64,000 nucleotides of DNA, from the NCBI GenBank assembly GCA_963791235.1, contig CAWBRW010000005.1, positions 69,076 through 133,075 on the forward strand. Direction: 5' to 3'. Below, piece by piece: positions 35,802 through 45,826 of the stretch. This DNA comes from JALORV01 sp963791235 (lineage in GTDB: Bacteria; Pseudomonadota; Gammaproteobacteria; Burkholderiales; Burkholderiaceae_F). Every line of letters begins with the position of its first letter. Within the stretch, counting starts at the first letter, position 1. The notes beneath the pieces are model-generated. The model saw nothing but the letters and a program-made list of their open reading frames with translations, was not told the DNA's origin and made no database searches. A program made the translations under genes and the position numbers.

Positions 35802-37079
35802 TCAGACGGCTACGCGTCGGTTCAAGTACGCGTCGCGGACGCCGCGCAGCGAGCGATGTTCGATGAAGGGGAGTTCGAAGACCCGCCAAAATAGGCGCGA
35901 GGCGGCAAGCGCGGCCGGCAGGACGATGGCGAGCAGCACTGCGAAGCGTGCGTTCCCGACAATCCCATCGGCAGCACGAGGCCGAACAGGACAACTTCGA
36001 CGATGGGCGCGTGGATCAGGTACAGGCTATAAGAGGATTGCCCGAGCCAGCGCGTGATCTTGCTACTAAGTAGCCGCACGCCCATTCCCTGAGGGTGTTG
36101 AACGAGACCCGCCAGCAGCGCTGCAACCGCTGCGCCGGTGAGGAGGTCGACCCAAAAGAAGCCCGCTTCGAGCTCCGCCGTGGGCGCCAGCCACAACAGC
36201 AGCATCGTTACGATCGCCGTCACCGACCCGATCGCCATCCATGGCACGCGACGCAATTCAGGCATTCGAAGCGAAGTAGCATGCGCGGCCAGAACGCCGA
36301 GCGCGAAAAGCGCGAGAAACTGCGGTGTGAGATGCAGAAGCTTCACTAGAAGCCTCAGGCTGCCCGGCTCGAGCTGCAGCCGCGCAGCGATCCAAGCGTG
36401 ATGGCTGCCGAGAAGATAACCCACAACGACGCAGAAGCACGTCGCCAGGACCATGGCGCTCGCGCCAAACCGGCGGCATAGCAACAACAGGAGCGGAAAC
36501 ACGAAATAGATCTGCCATTCGACGGCGATGGACCAGAACGTGCCGTTCGGCTTTGCCGAGTCGATCATGTTGTTGAGCAGCAAGCCATGAACGGCAACCG
36601 CTCTCGCGTCGATCACTATCCCCGTGTATTGCCCGGTGTATAAGACGACGAAACAGGACAGCACTAGGGCGATCCAATAGGGGGGCAGGATTCTGAAGGC
36701 CCGTCTGCGCCATGTACTCGACATACCCCTCCGGGAGCCGGTCTCCATGCCGCACGGCTGAAAGGGCAAGCGAAAAGCCGCTTACCACGATGAAAACGGC
36801 GACGGCGAGGTGACCGAATTTCAGCCAGTTGGACCAATCCGGGGCGTCGAGGCAGATTCCGCAGACAGATCCACCTGCTTGTCTGGGAAAGGACGCCAAC
36901 CACACGTGATGAAGTACCACGTACAGAGACGCCAGTCCGCGAATGCCGTCTAGGAAAGAAAGGTGAACCCTCGGCGCCACGCTCGATTGCCCATCATGTC
37001 TGCTGCTTACCGCTTTGCGCACGGACATCGCCAATCCCACTGCTGCCAAGGCTTTTGCAGGATCGGTAGCAGAGTCCAT
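35802..37079 (-). CDS. Acyltransferase 3 (OafA/YrhL-like) membrane protein, two frame breaks
   Basis: Integral membrane O-acyltransferase likely to decorate the polysaccharide. From ATG 37079: LSFLDGIRGLASLYVVLHHVW carries the conserved early Arg and the catalytic-type HH; later helices include ILPPYWIALVLSCFVVLYTG and TFWSIAVEWQIYFVFPLLLL. The frame breaks near 36,725 and again near 35,960, where the C-terminus resumes as ARFAVLLAIVLPAALAASRL and ends NRRVAV. The ATG overlaps the upstream stop by one base (TGATG). Confidence 0.83.
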
Positions 37080-38305
37080 CAGGAGTCCAACGCATGCTTG
37101 AGGATGCTGTCGACTCTTGCACCGGCGTCACTCCACGATGCCGATTGCACGCTCGATGAGGCTGCCCTCGACATGGTGCTGAAGTCATCATGGGCCACGA
37201 TCGCCTCAAGGGCTGCTGCCAGCGCGTGCGGCGTCAATGGCGCGTAGTTGACATAGGGATTGTTCAGCACGGTACGGTTTTGATCGGCGTCGTTGACCAC
37301 CGGGATGCAACCTGCCGCCAACATTTCGTGCGGCACCAGCGACACGTTGGTCAGTGAAATGCACAGCCCCGCGTAACACCGGTTGTAGATCTCGTTGAGT
37401 TGCTCGACCGTGACCCGACCGTGATCGACGCAGGCAAACGGTAGCCGCCCGAGCGTTTCACCATAGAGATGCAGTTCGATATCAGGACGGCGTCGCGTGA
37501 AAACCTCGAGCGCCATCATGCCGATCTCGAAGCCGCGGCGCGGCGTCTCGGGTCTGGCGTAGTAGGCGACGCCGCGCCGGCGGACATCGGTTGGGTGGTA
37601 CTTCGAGATATCGCAACCAAACTCGAAGTGGTCGGCCTTCATACCGAACTCGGATCGGAGCCTTTCCGCCAACCAGGCTCCCGCGGTAATCCCGTGAAGT
37701 CCCATGCGGTAGGTGTTCTCGGCGAGCACGCTCCACGAGCCGACGGGGTGGAAGTTTGGTTCGTAGTCCTGAACGAAATAGTATCGCTGGCCGCTGCAAC
37801 GCGCGTTGAATACGGCATAGGCCGTCGGCCACGAGGTTGCAATCACGGCATCTGCATCCTCCATCGGATCGTCGATCGACAATATCGGGCCATTGAAGCC
37901 ATAAGAACCGCGGGCGATGGATGCGTAGTACGTGTGGTCGCCGCCATAGACGTCGTAAAAATAGACCCGATTTACATAGCCCAGGCTTTCCAAGCATCTG
38001 ATGATCCGGAACGTCGTTGAGTGACCGCCCGAGCCCAAGCCCGGCGGTGTGGTAACCCAATTTAGAACCAATGGTCCAGCCGCCACGCGTCTCCTTGGCG
38101 CAGGATGAAACGGCTGCGACAGGTCGGCTGCAAGCACATCGGAAGCCCGCACGGGTGAAATGACCTCCTTGGGTAAAAGCCAGTTGGCGGCTGCGCCTTG
38201 AACGCGCCGTCTGACGCCCAACACGCCCTCTCGTTGCAACGTCGAATGAAGTTGACGAAGGCGTCGCGCGGCCTGAACTCCAGCGCGCCGTAATTCAATC
38301 GACAT
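37079..38305 (-). CDS. Glycosyltransferase, rhamnosyltransferase WsaF-like
   Basis: 408 residues from ATG 38305 (MSIELRRAGVQAARRL), preceded by GGAG. It has VLNWVTTPPGLGSGGHSTTF, the acceptor-side RYYFVQDYEPNFHPVGS, and a C-terminal GT-B nucleotide-sugar site (TVEQLNEIYNRCYAGLCISL then VPHEMLAAGCIPVV). This layout is that of WsaF-type rhamnosyltransferases, fitting the rhamnose operon nearby. The frame is intact. A longer ORF fusing it to the upstream gene is produced by a break in that gene. Confidence 0.82.
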   Translation of the reverse strand: MSIELRRAGVQAARRLRQLHSTLQREGVLGVRRRVQGAAANWLLPKEVISPVRASDVLAADLSQPFHPAPRRRVAAGPLVLNWVTTPPGLGSGGHSTTFRIIRCLESLGYVNRVYFYDVYGGDHTYYASIARGSYGFNGPILSIDDPMEDADAVIATSWPTAYAVFNARCSGQRYYFVQDYEPNFHPVGSWSVLAENTYRMGLHGITAGAWLAERLRSEFGMKADHFEFGCDISKYHPTDVRRRGVAYYARPETPRRGFEIGMMALEVFTRRRPDIELHLYGETLGRLPFACVDHGRVTVEQLNEIYNRCYAGLCISLTNVSLVPHEMLAAGCIPVVNDADQNRTVLNNPYVNYAPLTPHALAAALEAIVAHDDFSTMSRAASSSVQSASWSDAGARVDSILKHALDS

Positions 38306-39528
38306 TTCCACTCCAATGGACCGAGCGCGCTCCCGCTTCTGAGGTGTAAACCTCTCGCATACGCGTCCAGCAAACTGGGGACCGAGTACTCCCATGCCAA
38401 CAAATTTGCTACCCGATCCCGATCGATTGCGCCAATTCGTCGCCTTTCTTCCGGGCTGTCCATCAACCGCACCACCGCTCTCGCGAACTCGAGTTCGATG
38501 TTGGGAGGAACATAGATTCGGCAGCATCCTGTGCGGAGTACGTGTCTCCACGAGATCGAAGGCCACCACAGGCTTGCCGAGCGACATGTATTCCATCACC
38601 TTGTTCATGGTGGACTTGTCGTTCAGCGGATTCAGCGGATCTGGTTGCACGCACAACTCCACCGTAGACAGGATCGAAAGTACCTGCGCCTCCGGGATGC
38701 GCCCCGTGAACCAGACGAAAGACTCGATGCCAAGGTCTTTGGCGAGCAAGTGCAGCGCGGGCGCGGCGTCGCCGGAGCCGATCAGCAGCGCGCAAGGAAG
38801 TCGCGCCGGCCGAGTGTGATGACCATTTCCTTGATCGCTCGCAACCAGTAGTCGACTCCGTCCTGGGGCCGATCGTGCCGATGTATCCGATGAGGTGGGG
38901 TGCCCGGGCGTAGCACTGGATCCGGGTTACCGGCTGGAACGAGAGCGGTGGACCGTTACGGACGACAAAGACCTGCTCGGGGCGCTTCCTGCCCGCGATC
39001 GATGGCAACGCGCTTGTACGATTCGTTGGTGGCGATCACGATGTCCGCAATCGCGTGCAACACCGTTCAAGGAGAGTCAGGACTCGCGAGACCGCATTCT
39101 TGACGCTCGTGCCCGAACCGCGACAAATAGGTTTCGGGAGAGAGGTCATGGTGGTCGAAGACAAAGCGCTTGCCGAAGAGTTTGAACACCGCGCCGACGA
39201 CGAATAGCGTATCTGGCGGATTTGAAGCGTGGACGACGTCGACGCCCTTACGAAGCGCCACCCAGATCGAAAGCAAGAGCATGGCCATCGTGGCATAGCC
39301 GAATTCGATCGCGTACCCGATAAGCCCGCTGCCTTCCGGCGGCGCCGGGAATCGATAGACATCGACGCCATCGATGCATTCGTTCCAGGGCTGCCGGGCA
39401 CTGCGCGGTGCGATGACGCACACTTGGTAGCCAGCCTCCGCCAGGGCTCGTGCTTCGCGACGAACGCGGACATCGAACGGATACGGGTTGTTCTCGACGA
39501 GCAGAAGAATCCTAGCCGACGAGGGCAC
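38295..39528 (-). CDS. Glycosyltransferase family 4, multiple frame breaks
   Basis: GT-B retaining transferase. Pieces in order: GTG 39528 then ARILLLVENNPYPFDVRVRR, DVVHASNPPDTLFVVGAVFK, FVFDHHDLSPETYLSRFG; then IVIATNESYKRVAI; then VFVVRNGPPLSF; then LGIESFVWFTGRIPEAQVL and the donor-site VMEYMSLGKPVVAFDL. At least five frame changes (about 39,070, 39,050, 38,990, 38,880, 38,540) interrupt it and the 3' end is approximate. The complete order of motifs argues for a real gene with read errors. Confidence 0.72.
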
Positions 39529-40832
39529 GATAACGGCCTCCGAGCAGATTGCTGCCGTTCTCGAAGTAGCGCACGAGGTCCACCACGACGTGATCGGCAT
39601 TCAGGCAGCCGATCCACATCGGCGTAGTCCGCCGACTGCTTAGTGACGACAATGACGTCGGAATCCTCCAGTAGCGCTGGTATGTTTTCCACCAGCAGCG
39701 ATGAGAATGTGGGGATTTCCTGAATGATGTAGCTGCGATTGGCGCCGACGAGCCGCGAGAGGCTGACATACGGGTCATAGATCCGGACCGGTAGCCCTTG
39801 CCGATTAGCTGCTCGACCAGTTTCGACGGTGGGGCTTTCGCGTAGGTCATCGGTCCGGTCGCTGAAGCTTAGCCCAAGTAGGCCGATTCTCTTCTTGCCC
39901 TGTGAGGTGACCAGCGAGAGCGCCCGTCGCTTGTGCTCGGTGTTGCTGGACAGCGCGCCTTCGATGATCGGTACATGCAAGTCGAGCTTGCGAGACAGAT
40001 ACGCTAGTGCGCGCAGGTCTTTCGGGTAGGCAAGAACCGCCGAAAGCGAACCCTGGTTTCAGATAGGTCTTGGAAAGGTTGAGCTTCGTATCGAGACAGA
40101 AGATGTCCATCAGCAGGTGGCTGTCGACGCCACTCGCGCGGCAGATGGCGCCGATCTCGTTGCCGAAGGCGACTTTGACAGCGTGGAATGCGTTGTCGGC
40201 GTACTTGACCAACTCGGCCGTGCGAAGGTCGCAGTGGACCATCGGGGCTTCGATGTGGCCGTAAAGCCCGGCCACGAGGGCACCGGACTCCCGGTCGAAT
40301 TCGCCGATTACGGTGCGAGGGGGTTTCCGGTAGTCAGAAATCGCGGAACCTTCGCGAGGAATTCTGGGTTGTAGACCACGCTGAAGCTGCTGCCGCACGC
40401 CTTGCCGGAGGCCGCCTCAAGCGCCGGAATCGCGACGGACTCGACCGTGCCAGGCAGCATCGTGCTGCGAAAGACGACCGTGTGAAAGGCGCTCTTGTGG
40501 CGCAGTGACTTGCCGATGTCGTCACACACCCTGCGAACAAACGAGAGGTCGAGGCTGCCGTTGTCGGCACTTGGCGTACCAATGCAGACGAACGAAAGTT
40601 CGCTTTGCGCGATCGCATCCTCGCACGACGTAATGGCACGGATGCGACCGCGCCGATGCTCGCGAGCGATCAACTCCGGAAGCCCGGGCTCGACGATGGG
40701 GCTTTGCCCTTGGTTGATCAGGTCGACCTTCACCGTGTTCGGATCCACGCCAATGACGACGTGTCCGTCTGCTGCCAAGCAGGCGGCTGACACGCAGCCG
40801 ACGTAGCCCATCCCAAAGAGACTGATGTTCAA
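39512..40832 (-). CDS. AlgD-like GDP-mannose/UDP-glucose 6-dehydrogenase, several frame breaks
   Basis: NAD-dependent dehydrogenase making a nucleotide-uronic acid. Likely start TTG 40832 (LNISLFGMGYVGCVSAACLA) with GGAG six bases upstream; ATG 40844 is an alternative. Motifs: SPIVEPGLPELI, VVFRSTMLPGTVESV, GFAFGGSCLP (catalytic Cys), IGLLGLSFSDRTDDLRESP. These resemble AlgD (GDP-mannose) more than Ugd. Frame changes near 40,325, 40,040, 39,800 and 39,600. Confidence 0.78.
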
Positions 40833-40926
40833 GGAGAACTCCATTGAGGTGCTTGGATGGGTGCCTTGTCGCATTCATTGCACGCCGGTCTGGGCCCGAA
40901 CGGCACCGAGCAGTTGCTTCGCGTCA

Positions 40927-42621
40927 TCAGGCCGGAACCCGTCTGTACGCCGCCGCCTGCATGCGATCCCGCGACTCCGTCAGCAGCCGACGAAGGATCA
41001 CCGTTGCGCTGGTTCGCGGGAGCCGCGCGCCCGCATCGCTTGGACCCGCCAACGGTGGAAGATGTATGTCTACGCAGCGGTCTTCGGCGTCCGGGAGCAT
41101 CAGTGGCTCCCCAGGACTGCGCCGAAAAGTCTTGCCACCGAGCAAAATCTCGTACTGAGCGTCGGGCGAAGTTTGACCGCCGTCATCGATCGCCAGTTCT
41201 CTTGCGGAGTCCGGAACGGGAAAGCGAGTATGCCGACCCAGCAACCGAACGAGACATCGGTCCGCATCCAAACGAGATTGATAACTCATGCGGCTGAGTT
41301 CGCCAAGAGGCGCCCACTTCACCGAGCCTAGGCTATTGATGCGCGCGGCAATGACGTCGAGCAACTCGAGGCCATCCTTGAGGTCTTGGTGGTGCCCTCT
41401 AAAGATCATCGGCCGACCCAAGTAGGCAGCGACCAGGATATTCGTATCGACGTTGCCGCCAAAGCTCCATCGTGGAAGTACCGGGCAACCTGCGACCTGC
41501 TCAGTCGGCAGGAAGCCCAGCGCCTGCGTCCACGCACGGCCGGGGTTGTGGGCCTTGAGCGATCCCGACGAGATGCAAGCCGACTCGAAGCCGCAAACCG
41601 GCAAGGTCTGCAAGGTCTGCTCTGAGCAGGCGCCGTGTGGCGGTACCATCACCCGGGCTACCCGAAGGCTAGTCCTGCGCTCCAGCAGCTCAATTCTGTG
41701 TAGGGCTTGGCTCAACAACGCTACTGTTTGCCGACCATCGCGCTCCACAGCCAGCTCCCGCTTGCCATGGTTGATTCCATGGATAAGCAGCGACAGCACT
41801 GGGTGCCGATGGAAGACTTGCGCAGTCGCGTTATGCGCGAACCATGCATCGAGAGGAATGGTCGCGAACGCAACATGATAGCCCTCGCGCTCGGCGCGTC
41901 GGGCCGTCTCCGCGAAGTCGATGAATCCGTAACTCGGCCAGTGCAGGTTCGGGTCATCGAACATGAAGGCTGCGCGCAGCGGCGGTTGTTCCCATGTCCC
42001 CTGCGGTGCAGCGACCCGCAGGAAGTGGAGCAGCGGCAGATTCTCGATGAACCGATCGCCGCCGAATACGTCAGCGAAGCTGGAGTTGCCGGCAACGTCC
42101 TGCAGCGGCAGCGCGCTACGAAAAAGTCGAGCGCCTCGCTCCGTCGTCACGGCCCAAATGGGGCCCTCGGGCACGGCGGCAAGCGCTCGCTCGCCCGGCT
42201 GCAATGACAGAACCCTGTAGCCCACTGCAACTGCGGTCGACACGGTTCGGCCGCGGAAAGGAAAGGGCACTTCATTGTCCTGCGCGAACCGAACCTCTAG
42301 CCGCTCGTCGCGCCGGGATGCGGGCACCGGCGACGCGGCAGGCACCGCCAGGGTCGTCGTTTCGCTCGGCCGTCGCACTACTGCCAGCTGGTCACGGCTC
42401 AATAAGTCGATGACACCCGCGAACCGTCCATCGTTCGGTTTTGAGGAGCTTGCGTCGACAAATCGCACGAAGGTCGACGCCTCGATCGTGGACAGCAACT
42501 GACTGCAGCCTGATTCGCCCGCACCGTGCCGAACGAGCACGTTGATTCGAGGCCGGCAAGGACCCGGCTCCGACCGCGAGGCGATCACAGACCTTTCCCT
42601 GTCAGAAGCCATCGCAGGCAA
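40927..42621 (-). CDS. NodB-like (polysaccharide deacetylase superfamily) hypothetical protein
   Basis: 564 residues, unbroken. The middle resembles a deacetylase-type beta/alpha barrel: FMFDDPNLHWPSYGFIDFAE (DD at the first-motif position), HVAFATIPLDAWFAHN, LLIHGINHGKREL (His motif) and VMVPPHGACSEQTL. The N-terminal ~150 residues look like a separate domain I cannot name. No signal peptide is obvious. It lies between the GT2 gene and the dehydrogenase, so a glycan substrate is plausible, but activity is unproven. Confidence 0.6.
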   Translation of the reverse strand: MPAMASDRERSVIASRSEPGPCRPRINVLVRHGAGESGCSQLLSTIEASTFVRFVDASSSKPNDGRFAGVIDLLSRDQLAVVRRPSETTTLAVPAASPVPASRRDERLEVRFAQDNEVPFPFRGRTVSTAVAVGYRVLSLQPGERALAAVPEGPIWAVTTERGARLFRSALPLQDVAGNSSFADVFGGDRFIENLPLLHFLRVAAPQGTWEQPPLRAAFMFDDPNLHWPSYGFIDFAETARRAEREGYHVAFATIPLDAWFAHNATAQVFHRHPVLSLLIHGINHGKRELAVERDGRQTVALLSQALHRIELLERRTSLRVARVMVPPHGACSEQTLQTLPVCGFESACISSGSLKAHNPGRAWTQALGFLPTEQVAGCPVLPRWSFGGNVDTNILVAAYLGRPMIFRGHHQDLKDGLELLDVIAARINSLGSVKWAPLGELSRMSYQSRLDADRCLVRLLGRHTRFPVPDSARELAIDDGGQTSPDAQYEILLGGKTFRRSPGEPLMLPDAEDRCVDIHLPPLAGPSDAGARLPRTSATVILRRLLTESRDRMQAAAYRRVPA

Positions 42622-43523
42622 ACCCGGTCTTCCTGCAGCTTATGCCGGCTCGCGTCGGAATATTGCCGTCCGAGCAGCCGCTTGATCGACCGGGCAACGA
42701 AGCGCAGCCCGTGGTGCGTCAGCGCAATCGATCGATAGAAGATGCCTCCGACGATGCCGTGGTACTTCTTCCAGTAGGTCAGACTTGCCCGGTGGTATTG
42801 GAGGCTGTAGCGTAGCGGCGCATTGGCCGAGCTGCCTGCACCGTAATGCGTTGCCGTTGCTTGCGGAACGAAGACGAGCCGCCAGCCGGCGCTTCGGAAC
42901 CGCCTGCACCAGTCCACGTCCTCCATGTAGAAAAAGAAGCGCTCGTCTAGGGCGCCGACGAATTTGGCAGCTTTGGTTCGCACAACCCACAAGCAGCCGC
43001 TGAGTACCTCGGGCTCGGCTTGGACCTCGTGATCGAAGTGCCGCATCTCGTGCCCTGACAGCAGGGAGGAGCGCGAGAAAACCCGATCGATTGCAACGGC
43101 GCGGCAGAAGTTGTTCCAGACAGTGGGCAGCCGCCGACACGAGCTCTGAAGCTGCCCGTCTCGGCCGACGATTTTGGGCCCGACGATCCCGACGTCCTCG
43201 TGGCGCTCGAGGAATGCCTGCAGGATTTGCAGGCAGTTCGGATGGAGGACGACGTCGGAGTTCACCAAGGCGAGGACTTCGCCGCGGGCGCGTTGCACGC
43301 CCAGGTTGTTCGCAGCGGCGAAACCCAGATTGACATCGGATCGTATGAGCACGACTTCCGGGAATTCAATGCTCACCATCTCCGCGGAACCGTCGGCCGA
43401 TGCGTTGTCGATGACGATTGTCTCGCAGACGTCATCGCGTCCTGTAGCGCGTACGGACGCCAAGCAGTCGCGCAGGTAGGCGCGAGCATTCCAGCTAACG
43501 ATGATGACTGAGATCTTATTCAC
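42585..43523 (-). CDS. Glycosyltransferase family 2 (rhamnosyltransferase-like)
   Basis: 312 residues from GTG 43523 (VNKISVIIVSWNARAYLRD), which overlaps the upstream TGA. GT-A motifs: DNASADGSAEMV, NLGFAAANNLGV, ALVNSDVVLHP (DxD-like) and DERFFFYMEDVDWCRR, a pattern typical of WbbL-type rhamnosyltransferases. Its 3' end overlaps the NodB-like gene by ~37 bp. Confidence 0.88.
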   Translation of the reverse strand: MNKISVIIVSWNARAYLRDCLASVRATGRDDVCETIVIDNASADGSAEMVSIEFPEVVLIRSDVNLGFAAANNLGVQRARGEVLALVNSDVVLHPNCLQILQAFLERHEDVGIVGPKIVGRDGQLQSSCRRLPTVWNNFCRAVAIDRVFSRSSLLSGHEMRHFDHEVQAEPEVLSGCLWVVRTKAAKFVGALDERFFFYMEDVDWCRRFRSAGWRLVFVPQATATHYGAGSSANAPLRYSLQYHRASLTYWKKYHGIVGGIFYRSIALTHHGLRFVARSIKRLLGRQYSDASRHKLQEDRVCLRWLLTGKGL

Positions 43524-44854
43524 CGTCGTAGATAAGATGACCATACGGCCGAGCCTGCCAGGCTCTGGGGCAGAGCAGGCGGCGACTGCGGGAGCAGGTT
43601 GCTTTCGGCGGCAGACTCTGACTGAATGGCACTGATCGCTCCCAGCAGAAAAAGGAAACTTCCGATGGAGTGGTCCCAGAACGTCACGGCGACGAAATTC
43701 ATCGAATGGCCGAACAAGCAGGCGCCGATGATCCAGACAAGGTACTGGTCTGCAGCGGACAAGGTGCTGGCAGTGTTCACTGCTCGTCCGACTCGGCGGA
43801 ACGCCGACAGAAGAACCATGATGAAGATCGCCATCAGAGGCAGCCCGCCCATGACACCGTTCGCAAGGTACTGGTTCGTGATGTCCGAGCTTTCCGGATT
43901 GGCGGGGTTGCCGGTGTACATCCAGTGCCGTGTGTAGTCCGTCCCCACGAGCCACCACTCATCAATGTGTTCGATGGACGAGCGGATCAGCTGCGCCCGA
44001 TACCAGCCCGTGCTGCCGCCGGCGATGTCCAGCTTGGCCATGAGAAAGTAGACTGGATCCTGCATTACGAAGGCCAGCCCCGTGATGCCCGCGAGGGCGA
44101 GCCAGCGAATCGCGCTCAGGTGCTTGCGAAACTTCCACAGGAGTGCGCCTACCAGCGTAAACGCGGCCATCAGCATCGGGCCGCTGGAACTGGCGGCGAA
44201 CACTATCGCCAGCCCCGCCGCGGCGCCCGACACTGCTGCGACTCGGCTTGCTTTGCTCACACACCAAGCCAGGACAAGTAACGTTGCCCCGACGGTTCCT
44301 GCGAGAACGGGGTGCGCATAAGGACCGCTCGCTCGGATCTGGCCTTGCGCGCGCACAGCGGCGAACTCCGGTACTCCGCCGAGCACCGCGAAGGAATTGT
44401 GACCGGAGATCTTCTCGATGACCATCGAGATGGCCGCGGGAATCAGCAGGAAGCAGAGCATCCTGAATGCGCGAATGACATCTTCTGTGTCCGTAAGAAA
44501 GATGCGGCTTAGGAAGTACAGGCCGAGGTAGTCCCATACCAGACCCGCACGCATGACGAACGCGCCATCGACGTGGAATGTGGCAGTGACCAGCAGCCAG
44601 AACGCCCAAACGAGCATCCAGGCGTCAATGGCGTTCATGCTCTGAGCGGGACGTTCGTTGCGCAGGAGCACGCGCAGGAATCCGATGCCGACGACAATGC
44701 GCAGCACCGTGAAATTCGCGCCGAACACATCGAGCACCTGGCCTCGAGTCATCAGCGCAAATGTCAGCAGCAGCGGCAGGATTGCCCAGCGACGCGGAAG
44801 TGCCAGCTGCAGGAGGCACACCAGCAGGGTGAACAGAGCTCCGTAGGTGTTCAT
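43520..44854 (-). CDS. O-antigen/EPS polymerase or ligase (Wzy/WaaL-like)
   Basis: 444 residues with about 10-12 transmembrane segments (for example LFTLLVCLLQLAL, AILPLLLTFALMT, TLLVLAWCVSK, AIFIMVLLSAF). A large periplasmic loop with MYTGNPANPESSDITNQYLA precedes the last helices, as in the Wzy_C/O-antigen ligase family. It would polymerise repeat units flipped by the Wzx at 47-48.7 kb. No break. Confidence 0.83.
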   Translation of the reverse strand: MNTYGALFTLLVCLLQLALPRRWAILPLLLTFALMTRGQVLDVFGANFTVLRIVVGIGFLRVLLRNERPAQSMNAIDAWMLVWAFWLLVTATFHVDGAFVMRAGLVWDYLGLYFLSRIFLTDTEDVIRAFRMLCFLLIPAAISMVIEKISGHNSFAVLGGVPEFAAVRAQGQIRASGPYAHPVLAGTVGATLLVLAWCVSKASRVAAVSGAAAGLAIVFAASSSGPMLMAAFTLVGALLWKFRKHLSAIRWLALAGITGLAFVMQDPVYFLMAKLDIAGGSTGWYRAQLIRSSIEHIDEWWLVGTDYTRHWMYTGNPANPESSDITNQYLANGVMGGLPLMAIFIMVLLSAFRRVGRAVNTASTLSAADQYLVWIIGACLFGHSMNFVAVTFWDHSIGSFLFLLGAISAIQSESAAESNLLPQSPPALPQSLAGSAVWSSYLRR

Positions 44855-44885
44855 TAAGAATGCAGCGCTTGCGTCGGCGCCAGTA

Positions 44886-45785
44886 TTACGGCTGCGCGCC
44901 GCCGCGCGCGCGGCGGCGCAGGGCTGGTGGCTGCAATCGGGCCAGTTGCTCGCTGCGAACTCGCGCGATAAGCGGCTCCGGCAAAGCCCGTGGACGGTTT
45001 CTTACGCGGCACCAGAGATAACCAAGCAGGCGAGCTAGGCCACCGATGATCAGCGGTCGTTCGAGAAGCCGGTAGCTACACTTGAGCAATTCGAACAGGA
45101 TGTGGTTTCCCAATGCGTAGTCACGAACGCCAAGGGCGAAATACCTGCGCGGCACGTTGCCTTCTGATATGTTTCTCGGCTTCAGATGATCGACTTCGAT
45201 CTCAGGAAAGGTGCGGGTTCGATACCCGTGCATCCTGGCTTGCAGGCAGGTAATGGCATCCCAGCCTCCTTCAGGGATTGCGATCAGTCCACCGAGCTTG
45301 TCAAAGCACTCGCGCCTGAACAGCTGTACTGCACCAGCGACATCGGTGAGTGTTTGTTGCATTGGACGCCGTTGACCGTCAATGCAATCGACGACCAATC
45401 CACCTGCAAGACCGAGATATGGGTCTGCATCGAATCTCTTGAACAAGCTTGCGTAGTAGGCCGCGGGAAGGCGGATGTCGGCGTCGAGAAGTCCGATGTA
45501 GCGATAGTCCTTTACGTCGATTGCCGCGATTCCTGCCTCGGTGGCGAAGACAACGGAAGAGAAGCTCCGCTCGGGGCGGCTCTCCAGGCGCAAGAAAGTC
45601 ATGAATGGGTAGCGTCGTACGTAGTCGCAAACAATCGCGTCGGTATGGTCTATCGATCCATCGCTCACGATTACCCACTTCCTGGGGCGTGTGGTTTGTC
45701 GTATGACCGATTCGAGCGTAATGCCGATGGTCGCCTCCTCATTGCGCACCGGCGTGACAAGAACATAAGATTGGTCGTCTCTCAT
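44886..45785 (-). CDS. Glycosyltransferase family 2
   Basis: 299 residues: YVLVTPVRNEEATIGITLES, WVIVSDGSIDHTDAIV, IGLLDADIRLPAAYY (DxD) and IPEGGWDAITCLQARMHGY. The acceptor is unknown. Close to similar enzymes in EPS loci that have a short basic C-terminus (LRRRARGGAQP). Frame intact. Confidence 0.87.
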   Translation of the reverse strand: MRDDQSYVLVTPVRNEEATIGITLESVIRQTTRPRKWVIVSDGSIDHTDAIVCDYVRRYPFMTFLRLESRPERSFSSVVFATEAGIAAIDVKDYRYIGLLDADIRLPAAYYASLFKRFDADPYLGLAGGLVVDCIDGQRRPMQQTLTDVAGAVQLFRRECFDKLGGLIAIPEGGWDAITCLQARMHGYRTRTFPEIEVDHLKPRNISEGNVPRRYFALGVRDYALGNHILFELLKCSYRLLERPLIIGGLARLLGYLWCRVRNRPRALPEPLIARVRSEQLARLQPPALRRRARGGAQP

Positions 45786-45826
45786 GTGTTGGATGCCCGC
45801 TTGGCGGTAAGCTGATAGCTACACAT

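Noticed and set aside
37079..38749. 556-residue double glycosyltransferase
   Set aside because: The first ~75 residues are the tail of a broken GT4 gene; the second enzyme has its own ATG with a Shine-Dalgarno.
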